DNA of 14,492 bases, from positions 1 to 14,492 of the forward strand of contig JAIOWV010000024.1 in NCBI GenBank assembly GCA_021741945.1, given 5' to 3'. The notes beneath the pieces were generated by a model that worked only from the letters and a program-made list of their open reading frames with translations, did no database searches and was not told the DNA's origin. This document shows positions 1 to 6,892 of the stretch, piece by piece. The translations under genes and the position numbers were made by a program. How positions within the stretch are numbered: position 1 is the first letter of the stretch; each line of letters begins with the position of its first letter. The DNA is from Pontimonas sp. Lineage in GTDB: Bacteria; Actinomycetota; Actinomycetes; Actinomycetales; Microbacteriaceae.

Positions 1-1
1 G

Positions 2-1774
2 GTTGGCCTTCTCTCTGGTCGATACGGGCTCATGACGACCCAGGAGCTTCGCAGGCTTCGATTTGCCCTGCGACTGCTTGCTGACGCCGATGAGCCCTAC
101 CGGTCAGCTGATGCGCTGCTGGCCGATGCACTCGGCCATCGGGGCGGATTCGCGCTGGTGGATCCGGGCGTTGCTGCCAAAGCCACCACTATCGCTTCGA
201 TCCTCGACGATATTCGCACGGCCCCACCCACTACCCCCGTAACCGAGCTGTTGTGGATGGCGTGGTCGGCAAGCCCTGCGAGGCTTGGCTGGGAAGCGGG
301 AGCACTAGCCGGTGGTGATCGACCCGGGAGCGCGCACAGGGCGCTTGACGCCGTCGTTGCGCTGTTTCACCAGGCAGCCGAGTTCGTTGAAGCTCAGCCA
401 GGCGCCAGCGCCGCGGTGTTCATCAACAACACCCTGGATGCCGAGGTGCCAGATGACGTTGTCTTGCCGGCCTCGGCGTGGTCAGCGGTCACCGTATCGA
501 CCCCCTCTGGACTCCAGGGAACTGAGTTTGACGTCGTCATCATCTCCGGCGTGGAGGAGGGAGTCTGGCCCGATCTCCGCCTGCGTGGCTCCCTCTTGCG
601 CGCGCACCAGATGGTGCGAGGCGCCAGAGGTGAGGGCCACGACATTCTGGATGAGCGTAAGATTGTCAAGGACGATGAGCTGCGACTCTTTGCGATGGCT
701 CTCTCGAGAGCCACAACTACGGTCGTGGTGACCGCCACAGATTCCGAAGAGTCGCCGCCGAGTCCGCTGTTTCACCTTGTGGACTCTCACGCAACGAGAA
801 TCCCCAGCCGCCCCGAGGGCCCCCTGTCGGAGCGCACTCTGACGGGGCTTCTCAGGCGCGATGTGGTCCGCGCGATAGAGCGGGGTAGTGATGACGCCGC
901 TCTCGCAGGCGACCTCGCAATTCTTGCGTCTCTTGGAGCCACGGGGGCACATCCCCGGGAGTGGTGGGGTATCGCTCCACCGAGCAGTGACCAGCCCCTC
1001 TATCAGGAGGGCGATGTTCCTGTGTCACCTTCGGCGCTTGCGGCGCTTGAGGAATCGCCTATCGAGTGGTTTCTTGGCACCCTCGCTCGCAACGATTCTG
1101 CTCCCGAGCGAGGGCTTGGATCCTTGCTTCACCGGGCGCTCGAGGAACACCCCGGTGGAAGTGCTGATGAGCTCTGGGCAGTGGTGGACCACTCCTTTGG
1201 GCAACTCGACTACGAGCCCGGTTGGGTGGAGTCTCTCCAGCGTCGATCGGCCAGAGCCATGGTTGAGGCGATGGCCGACTATGTCCGAGACAGAGAGAAC
1301 GGCGGATTCACGCTCGCTGGGGTCGAAAAAGGGTTCCAGATGCAGTTTGGGCGAGCCGTTGTGCGCGGCATGATCGATCGCATCGAAGTGACTCCGGAGC
1401 AGAAACTCTTGGTCGTCGATCTCAAGACCGGGCAACACGTCACCGACGCCGGTGTTGTCGATAATCCGCAAATGTTCGCGTATCAATTGGCTCTGCAGAG
1501 CCCCGAGCTTCTCGCAGATCTTGGCCAGAGCGACACTGAGAGCGCGGGAGCTGTCCTTCTCTTTGTGAAATCGGGCGTGGGAGGCAAGAGCTATCGCCTC
1601 GCCACCCAGGCGCCATTGGATGACGCCGGTAGGGAGGCGTTTGTCGAGCGGCTCGATAAGGCCGTGGCTCTCATCTGTGCCGCGGAGTTCACTGGAGAGC
1701 CCAGAGTCTTCGGCAACGGCGGTGCCAGCAGGCACCGCTGGCATTTTGTCGGGCAGGTGTGTGGCGATGTTTAG
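2..1774 (+). CDS. adnA: AdnA subunit of AdnAB helicase-nuclease (5' partial, C-terminal part)
   Basis: This is the C-terminal part of AdnA, one subunit of the actinobacterial heterodimeric helicase-nuclease that resects DNA double-strand ends. The frame is open to the window edge, so the N-terminal motor with Walker A and B lies upstream; the ATG at 32 is internal. Counting from that ATG, a helicase motif V-like segment lies near residues 156-172 (SGLQGTEFD) and a motif VI-like segment at about 219-228 (LFAMALSRAT). Both differ from canonical UvrD (GLEWD, VTRA), although the motif VI arginine remains. The RecB-like nuclease follows, with H367, D449, D463 and K465 in VDLKTG, and QMFAY at 480-484, so the nuclease looks intact. 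There is no C-terminal Fe-S cysteine cluster: only two cysteines occur in the last 35 residues. The stop overlaps the adnB start by 8 bases, implying translational coupling. The family call is strong; choosing AdnA over another UvrD-nuclease rests on the adjacent AdnB. Confidence 0.88.
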   Translation, partial: VGLLSGRYGLMTTQELRRLRFALRLLADADEPYRSADALLADALGHRGGFALVDPGVAAKATTIASILDDIRTAPPTTPVTELLWMAWSASPARLGWEAGALAGGDRPGSAHRALDAVVALFHQAAEFVEAQPGASAAVFINNTLDAEVPDDVVLPASAWSAVTVSTPSGLQGTEFDVVIISGVEEGVWPDLRLRGSLLRAHQMVRGARGEGHDILDERKIVKDDELRLFAMALSRATTTVVVTATDSEESPPSPLFHLVDSHATRIPSRPEGPLSERTLTGLLRRDVVRAIERGSDDAALAGDLAILASLGATGAHPREWWGIAPPSSDQPLYQEGDVPVSPSALAALEESPIEWFLGTLARNDSAPERGLGSLLHRALEEHPGGSADELWAVVDHSFGQLDYEPGWVESLQRRSARAMVEAMADYVRDRENGGFTLAGVEKGFQMQFGRAVVRGMIDRIEVTPEQKLLVVDLKTGQHVTDAGVVDNPQMFAYQLALQSPELLADLGQSDTESAGAVLLFVKSGVGGKSYRLATQAPLDDAGREAFVERLDKAVALICAAEFTGEPRVFGNGGASRHRWHFVGQVCGDV

Positions 1775-4700
1775 TGCGAGAGAGATTGCCGCGAAGCTCG
1801 GCCAGTTTGAGCCAACTTCCGAACAAGAGGCAATCATTGAGGCGGATCCCACTGGGACATATCGCGTCATTGCAGGAGCTGGCTCCGGCAAAACTGAGAC
1901 GATGGCCCAGCGTGTTCTGTGGCTGGTTGCTAACGGGCACGTCCAACCAGGCGAGGTTCTCGGTCTCACCTTCACCCGGAAAGCCGCAGGTGAACTCGGC
2001 CGGAGAATCTCTGAGCGGCTGGCGGAGCTCAGCACGAGTGGTGTGGCGCTCACCGGTGACGAATTTGATTCCCCGAATGTTGCTACCTACAACTCCTTTG
2101 CCTCTCGTCTTTACCGTGAATACGCAGCACTCTTGGGGCGCGACCCTGATGCCCAGGTGCTCTCCGAGGCGAGCGCGTGGGGCCTTGCGCGCAGCGTCGT
2201 GGTTGCTAGCAAGGACCCGGCACTGCTGGAGTGGGACTACTCGTTGGGTGAACTCACCCGTGTGGTTCGCCTCTTGGCCTCCCGCGTGAGTGAGAACTCC
2301 GCGACCCTCGAGGACATCGAAGCGTTCGCCGCGGAGTTTCGAAAGCTGCGTGACTTACCTCCGGGCGGTACTGGACGCTACGCCGACGTGGAGGCGTGGA
2401 GTGACACCGTTGACTCACTGATCCCCATGATGAAGCTGGTGGGGGATTACTCCCGCGCCAAGGCTCTCCGCGGTGTAATCGAATTCTCGGATCAGGTCGC
2501 GCTCGCGGTTGAACTCGTCTCGACCCATCCGGAGATTTGCGACGACATTCGAGCCGCTCACCGCGTGGTGCTACTCGACGAGTATCAGGACACCAGCGTC
2601 GCTCAGAGTTCTTTGCTCTCGATTCTTTTCCCGAGCCACCCCGTGATGGCGGTGGGCGATCCCTACCAAGCCATCTATGGCTGGCGTGGGGCGAGTAGCT
2701 CCAACCTCAGCGACTTTGATACGGCGTTTGGCGGAGGGGTTGTGACCACCTTCACGCTCTCCACCAGCTGGCGCAATGGAACGAACGTTTTGGACGTTGC
2801 CAATGCGATTGCCGGTCCGCTTGCGGAGTTACCGGGCCCCGATGTGGGTGTTTTGCAGCCAGCGCCTGCGGCCACCAGCCTCCCGGTCGACGTTGTTTTC
2901 GAGGAAACACTCCATGATGAAGCAGAAGCTGTCGCGGAATGGTTGGTCGACAGGCTTGCCCAGGGCGATAAGCCCCCCACCGCCGCCATCCTTGTACGCC
3001 AGCGCCACCACCAGAGGGTTTTCGTCGAAGCGCTAGCTGCCAGGGGAGTTCCCGTCCACGTGCTGGGTATCGGTGGTTTGCTGGACGACCCGGTCGTTGC
3101 CGACATTGTGTGTGCGCTACGCGTCATGACGCACCCGCACGCCGAGACGGAACTGGTGCGCCTGCTATCCGGGGGCCGGTGGCGCCTGGGAGTCTCGGAC
3201 CTGCACGCTCTTGCCACGACAGCCCGCTGGCTTGAAGGCCGGGATGCCAGTGGCAAAGCCTTGGATGACGAAGCGAAATCCAGGCTTAGGGAGTCGGTGG
3301 CACCGAGTGATCACGCGGGATTGCGTGACGCCCTGTCGTTCATTGCGCGAGCTCCCTCTGAGCATCATCAGCGCCAGCACTACAGCGAGGCCGGACTGGA
3401 GCGCTTGGCTGATGCTGAGCGCACGCTCCGAGCATTGAACGACGCCCACGTGGCGACTGTCGACGACGCGATTGCCATGGTGGAGCGCGAGCTCGGCCTG
3501 GATCTTGAAGTCCTTGCTCATCCCGGTCGCTCTCGCAGTGTTGCCGCCAGAGAAGCCCTGATGGATGCCGTCAACACGTATCTCGCGGTGTCAGAAGATG
3601 CCTCGGTTACGGGGTTTGTGCAGTGGCTGGCAGATGCTGAAACCAGAGACAACCTGACGCCTCGCCCAGAGCTCGCGGAGCCCGGGTGCGTGCAGGTGTT
3701 GACAATCCACGGCTCCAAGGGCTTGGAGTGGGACATCGTGGTTGTCCCGCGCATCGTTGAGGACGAGCTGCCAGGGTCTGGCAAAAACAAGAAGGGCTGG
3801 GTCAGTCGCGGAGAGCTGCCCTATGTCTTTCGCGGCGACCGAGGCAGCCTTCCGCATTTTGCGTGGCAGGGTGCGACGACGAGGAAAGAAGCGATTGGGG
3901 CATTCGGGGAGTTCAAGGAAGCCCTCGAGGCTCACCAGCTCGCCGAAGAACGACGGTTGATGTATGTGGCGGTGACTCGGGCGAAGCACCATCTTCTGCT
4001 CAGTGGCGCGTTCTGGGCGGCCCAGCAAAATCCCAGGGGCCCCTCAGCGTTTTTGAGAGAGCTCGCCGACGCCGGGCTCATTTCAGAGCTCCCTCTGGCC
4101 TCCGTTCATGAGAGCCCACCCGAGCAGAAGCCCGTGGTCGACCGAGTGTGGCCCGGTGATCCTCTGGGAGCCAGGCGTGCGGTCGTGGAGCGTGCTGCCA
4201 GGGCAGTGCTCGATGCGCTGGAGCGGCCTGAAGCCGTGGCCTCGGACCCCAGGCTCCAGTTGCTGCAGAGCAAGCGCGAGCGCTCTGGACACCCCCGCCT
4301 TCAATTCCCAGTGCGTATTCCAGCCTCAGCACTGGAGCGACTGATTTCGGACCCGGATGCCTACCGCCGCGCTCTGTTGCGCCCGATGCCCCAGAAGCCC
4401 CAGGCCGCAGCCCTGCGAGGAACGCTCTTCCACCGGTTCGTCGAGCAGCGCTTCGCCGATGTTCTCCCCGGTGCTCTTTTTGATATCGACTCCCCGTGGG
4501 AGGAGCTTGCGGAGTCGTCACTCTCCATCGAGGCGTGGCGGGAGCGTTTTGAGGCCTCGGAATTTGCTGGTCTTGAACCTGTCGCGATTGAACCAGAGCT
4601 TCATGTCCCCATCGGCGGCCACATCATCATCTGCAAGATTGATGCCGTGTTCCCCACCGAGACTGGTGTGAGGATCATTGACTGGAAGACCGGTCGGGCC

Positions 4701-4931
4701 CCTACAACTCCGGAGGTGCTGGCAGCAAAGAGCATCCAATTAGCCGCTTATCGCCTGGCGTGGTCGCAATGGTCGGGCCTTGACGTCTCACACATCGAGA
4801 CTGCTTTCTGGTTTGTCGAGACGGAGAGCCTTGTTGTCCCAGAATCCCTGCCCAACGCCAGCGAACTCGAATCGCTCGTGGCTCGGGCGGTTGCGCGGGT
4901 TATTGAGCCAGAGGGTGCTGAGCTTGGCTAA
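1767..4931 (+). CDS. adnB: AdnB subunit of AdnAB helicase-nuclease
   Basis: This 1054-residue SF1 helicase fused to a RecB-like nuclease is the main motor subunit of AdnAB. All helicase motifs are visible: Q motif Q20, Walker A AGAGSGKT at 36-43, motif Ia FTRKAA at 69-74, Walker B VLLDEYQD at 268-275, motif III GDPYQAIYGWRGA at 297-309, WRNG at 335-338, motif V HGSKGLEWD at 648-656 and motif VI YVAVTRAK at 733-740. The nuclease module carries GTLFHRFVEQRF at 885-896, D959, DWK at 972-974 and QLAAY at 991-995, so ATPase and nuclease both look competent. The ATG at 1767 was chosen because the Q-motif region then begins about 15 residues in, as is usual. The frame is open further upstream to 1620, but that extension would lie inside adnA. 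Length is close to mycobacterial AdnB (about 1100 residues). The 3' end overlaps the convergent phosphotransferase gene by 32 bases. Confidence 0.93.
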   Translation: MFSAREIAAKLGQFEPTSEQEAIIEADPTGTYRVIAGAGSGKTETMAQRVLWLVANGHVQPGEVLGLTFTRKAAGELGRRISERLAELSTSGVALTGDEFDSPNVATYNSFASRLYREYAALLGRDPDAQVLSEASAWGLARSVVVASKDPALLEWDYSLGELTRVVRLLASRVSENSATLEDIEAFAAEFRKLRDLPPGGTGRYADVEAWSDTVDSLIPMMKLVGDYSRAKALRGVIEFSDQVALAVELVSTHPEICDDIRAAHRVVLLDEYQDTSVAQSSLLSILFPSHPVMAVGDPYQAIYGWRGASSSNLSDFDTAFGGGVVTTFTLSTSWRNGTNVLDVANAIAGPLAELPGPDVGVLQPAPAATSLPVDVVFEETLHDEAEAVAEWLVDRLAQGDKPPTAAILVRQRHHQRVFVEALAARGVPVHVLGIGGLLDDPVVADIVCALRVMTHPHAETELVRLLSGGRWRLGVSDLHALATTARWLEGRDASGKALDDEAKSRLRESVAPSDHAGLRDALSFIARAPSEHHQRQHYSEAGLERLADAERTLRALNDAHVATVDDAIAMVERELGLDLEVLAHPGRSRSVAAREALMDAVNTYLAVSEDASVTGFVQWLADAETRDNLTPRPELAEPGCVQVLTIHGSKGLEWDIVVVPRIVEDELPGSGKNKKGWVSRGELPYVFRGDRGSLPHFAWQGATTRKEAIGAFGEFKEALEAHQLAEERRLMYVAVTRAKHHLLLSGAFWAAQQNPRGPSAFLRELADAGLISELPLASVHESPPEQKPVVDRVWPGDPLGARRAVVERAARAVLDALERPEAVASDPRLQLLQSKRERSGHPRLQFPVRIPASALERLISDPDAYRRALLRPMPQKPQAAALRGTLFHRFVEQRFADVLPGALFDIDSPWEELAESSLSIEAWRERFEASEFAGLEPVAIEPELHVPIGGHIIICKIDAVFPTETGVRIIDWKTGRAPTTPEVLAAKSIQLAAYRLAWSQWSGLDVSHIETAFWFVETESLVVPESLPNASELESLVARAVARVIEPEGAELG

Positions 4932-5850
4932 TGGGCTGAGTCAGCGCCTGGTCTAGATCTCCTGAGACACGGTCATTAAGCGCGACCAACATCTCGGTGG
5001 CATCTTGGGTGATCGTGTCATTGCCGAGGTCCAAACCGTGGAGGAGCCACTTCGCAACATCGAGCTCAGCCCAGAAACGTGCGCGCTGCATGATGTGACG
5101 ATCGGCATGATTGCGTGCCGAGTGATAAGCGGTCACTGCGGCGGCAGAGAAACTCTGAGCGCTCGGGGTGCTGAGCCACGCCATGTCGAGGGCTGGGTCA
5201 CCCACCCGGAAGGTCCGCCATCCCGTGACACCGAGCACGCGGTTATCTCCGGCCAAGAACCGGCCAAGCCCCATCCGACCGTGAATGGCGGTTGCCTCGA
5301 ATTGCCACAGCGCCCGGTCTTCGCACGCTGTTTCCCATCGCCTCAGCAAGGACTGGGGCAACAGACCCGTTGCAGCCGTTCGATCAACGATTCCCGCTGC
5401 CTCGCGCAGAGAGTCCAGTGCGCTGTTGACGACGCGCTGGTGGTCAATCAGGGTGGCGGTGGGGAGCTGGTGGATGGCCGCCAGGGCATGGCCCATGGCG
5501 GTCGCAAACTCGGGAGTGAGGTTCTTTGCCAGTGGGCTCTGGCCGGGCAGATAATCGCTGACACTCAGGGTTCGACCCTGCACATCAAGCGTTCCTACTA
5601 CCCGCGGAACCTGGAAGGGCATCCTCGAGCGGAGACCCTCGGTGAGCGCTTGAGCGGAGCTGATTCGCTCTTTCACGACCGCTTCTTCGGCATCGCTCGA
5701 GGAGAGCGACACCACAAAAGCGTTGCCGTGGACGTCGTGAACGAGGGCTGCATTGCGCTGACCCAGTGACAACTGTTGAGCGCTCACAACCTGCAAACCA
5801 GGAACCGCGCTGGTCGCCAGCGCCGATAGCATGAGGGGAGTGTGACTCAT
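4900..5850 (-). CDS. Phosphotransferase (APH)-fold protein with degenerate catalytic motifs
   Basis: This 316-residue protein resembles the aminoglycoside/macrolide phosphotransferase family but probably lacks the usual kinase activity. The region that normally reads HGDLxxxN reads HGRMGLGRF from H190, so the catalytic Asp is Arg (R192). The metal-binding Asp of the usual IDW/IDF motif is replaced by Gly in VTGW (208-211). The following GDPALDMAWL block (217-226) is well preserved and supports the family call. In the N-lobe, a segment FVVSLSSSD sits where a basic ATP-binding residue would be expected. The ATG at 5850 is preferred. The frame stays open to 6165, but that extension runs antisense through the nudC start and has low-complexity, unfamily-like sequence. 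The gene is divergent from nudC and convergent with adnB. I infer a ligand-binding or regulatory pseudokinase; a real but atypical small-molecule kinase remains possible. Confidence 0.75.
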   Translation of the reverse strand: MSHTPLMLSALATSAVPGLQVVSAQQLSLGQRNAALVHDVHGNAFVVSLSSSDAEEAVVKERISSAQALTEGLRSRMPFQVPRVVGTLDVQGRTLSVSDYLPGQSPLAKNLTPEFATAMGHALAAIHQLPTATLIDHQRVVNSALDSLREAAGIVDRTAATGLLPQSLLRRWETACEDRALWQFEATAIHGRMGLGRFLAGDNRVLGVTGWRTFRVGDPALDMAWLSTPSAQSFSAAAVTAYHSARNHADRHIMQRARFWAELDVAKWLLHGLDLGNDTITQDATEMLVALNDRVSGDLDQALTQPISQAQHPLAQ

Positions 5851-5856
5851 GGCTCC

Positions 5857-5862
5857 AGGGTA
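5857..5862 (-). promoter_or_regulatory. Candidate -10 element for a leaderless transcript of the phosphotransferase-like gene
   Basis: On the minus strand TACCCT is followed by six bases (GGAGCC) and then the ATG at 5850-5848. A TANNNT hexamer six bases before the start codon is the usual geometry of actinobacterial leaderless promoters, where transcription begins at the start codon. GGAG also lies only two bases before the ATG, too close to be a good Shine-Dalgarno site. No TTGACA-like -35 is visible. Confidence 0.4.
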
Positions 5863-5922
5863 AGCGTCGGCCAGCCCAGCTGAGGCCTGCCACACCGAGG
5901 GCACGTGTGTGTTCTCCCAGAG

Positions 5923-5928
5923 TATTTT
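5923..5928 (+). promoter_or_regulatory. Candidate -10 element upstream of nudC
   Basis: TATTTT fits TANNNT and lies about 25 bases before the chosen nudC start, which would give a 5' leader of roughly 20 bases containing the AGGGG ribosome site. No convincing -35 is seen 16-18 bases upstream. The motif stands in the 103-base divergent gap, which otherwise holds nothing I can identify apart from a CACGTG palindrome at 5902-5907. Confidence 0.3.
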
Positions 5929-5940
5929 TCCCAAGAGTAA

Positions 5941-5945
5941 AGGGG
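5941..5945 (+). promoter_or_regulatory. Ribosome binding site that decides the nudC start
   Basis: AGGGG, preceded by AA, lies eight bases before the GTG at 5954. The alternative in-frame GTG codons at 5909 and 5945 have no comparably placed site; the one at 5945 overlaps this motif. The shorter product begins MSLTPRLPLSRSRINRDA, which looks like the normal N-terminus of actinobacterial NudC. Confidence 0.55.
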
Positions 5946-5953
5946 TGTTCCCG

Positions 5954-6892
5954 GTGTCGTTGACTCCACGGTTACCCCTCTCGCGCTCTCGTATCAACAG
6001 AGATGCGCGCTCACGGAAAATCCCGGGATTTCTTGATTCCGTGTGGGCTCGCCCAGACACCAGAGTGGTTCTGATTTGGCACGGCGAGGCCTTGCTGGCT
6101 GCGGATGACGGTGTTGCACTTGACCTGCGCGCGCCTTCTGAGTTTCCAGATTCTCTCCACCGCATTTACTTGGGCGTCACGACTGAGACTGTGGGCGCCA
6201 TTGCGCAGGGAACACCGATTGTTGCCGCGGTACTCGATGACGAGGCCGCCAGGTCACTTGCGCCCGATGTCGCGCGGTGGACTAGCGCCAGAACCCTTGC
6301 TCACCAGCTGAACGATCTTGATGCGGGCATCGTTGTTGAGGCGCTGGCGATGGCCAACTGGCATGCCGGCCATTCCTTCTCTCCGGTGACCGGCTCGCGT
6401 GCACTATCCGACCAGGCGGGCTGGGTTCGAGTGGATCAATCCAGTGGTTCAGATTTGTTCCCCCGGACTGATGCCGCCGTCATTGCTCTGGTGACCGATG
6501 CGGATGATCGCATTGTGCTGGGCAGTAACGCACTGTGGGAATCGCACCGCTATTCGTTGTTAGCGGGTTTTGTTGAGCCCGGTGAATCCTTAGAAGCGGC
6601 CGTGATTCGCGAGGTGTTTGAAGAATCGGGTCTTGTCGTCACCAATCCTGTCTATGTCGGGTCTCAGCCCTGGCCGTTCCCGGCGTCGTTGATGGTCGGT
6701 TTCCGGGCCGAGTTAGACCCCGCTGTTGCGATGGATTTGCGCCCGGATGGAACGGAAATTGTTGATCTTCGTTGGTTTAGTCGCGACGAGCTGCGCGCCT
6801 CGTTGGGTTCGGTGACGCTGCCGGGGAAAACCTCCATTGCCCGGGCAATGATTGAAGACTGGCTGGGGGAGACCCTGCCCGACGAGGCCTAA
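5954..6892 (+). CDS. nudC: NudC-type NAD(H) pyrophosphatase, zinc-ribbon cysteines absent
   Basis: This 312-residue Nudix hydrolase is predicted to cleave NAD(H) to NMN(H) and AMP, and may also remove NAD caps from RNA, as known for the family. An N-terminal NudC domain covers about residues 1-130. A complete Nudix box (G-x5-E-x7-REVFEESGL) occupies about 205-227, and the NADH-pyrophosphatase signature SQPWPFPAS follows at 237-245, so catalysis should be intact. The segment that normally forms a four-cysteine zinc ribbon just before FPRTDxAVI reads HSFSPVTG (142-147) and DQSSG (161-165). The whole protein contains no cysteine. The GTG at 5954 is chosen for its ribosome binding site. The stop TAA shares its last A with the uvrD2 ATG (TAATG), so the two genes are almost certainly co-translated. 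The family call is very secure; a structural role for the degenerate ribbon is inference. Confidence 0.92.
   Translation: MSLTPRLPLSRSRINRDARSRKIPGFLDSVWARPDTRVVLIWHGEALLAADDGVALDLRAPSEFPDSLHRIYLGVTTETVGAIAQGTPIVAAVLDDEAARSLAPDVARWTSARTLAHQLNDLDAGIVVEALAMANWHAGHSFSPVTGSRALSDQAGWVRVDQSSGSDLFPRTDAAVIALVTDADDRIVLGSNALWESHRYSLLAGFVEPGESLEAAVIREVFEESGLVVTNPVYVGSQPWPFPASLMVGFRAELDPAVAMDLRPDGTEIVDLRWFSRDELRASLGSVTLPGKTSIARAMIEDWLGETLPDEA

Noticed and set aside
1620..1766. Upstream start for adnB inside adnA
   Set aside because: It would add 49 residues with no family similarity; the ATG at 1767 places the Q motif at its normal distance.
1025..2053. Long antisense open frame (342 codons) across the adnA-adnB junction
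   Set aside because: It lies wholly opposite two clear helicase-nuclease genes and has no recognisable domain; such frames are common opposite GC-rich coding sequence.
4918..4940. Possible terminator hairpin (GCTGA...TCAGC) after adnB
   Set aside because: The stem is only five bases with a long loop and no following T-run.
5005..5769. 254-codon plus-strand frame opposite the phosphotransferase-like gene
   Set aside because: It has no recognisable motif, whereas the minus strand gives a coherent APH-like fold with GDPALDMAWL.
5851..6165. N-terminal extension of the phosphotransferase-like protein to a start at 6165
   Set aside because: It would run antisense through the nudC promoter and first 70 codons, is rich in Arg/Ser without family similarity, and a better start exists at 5850.
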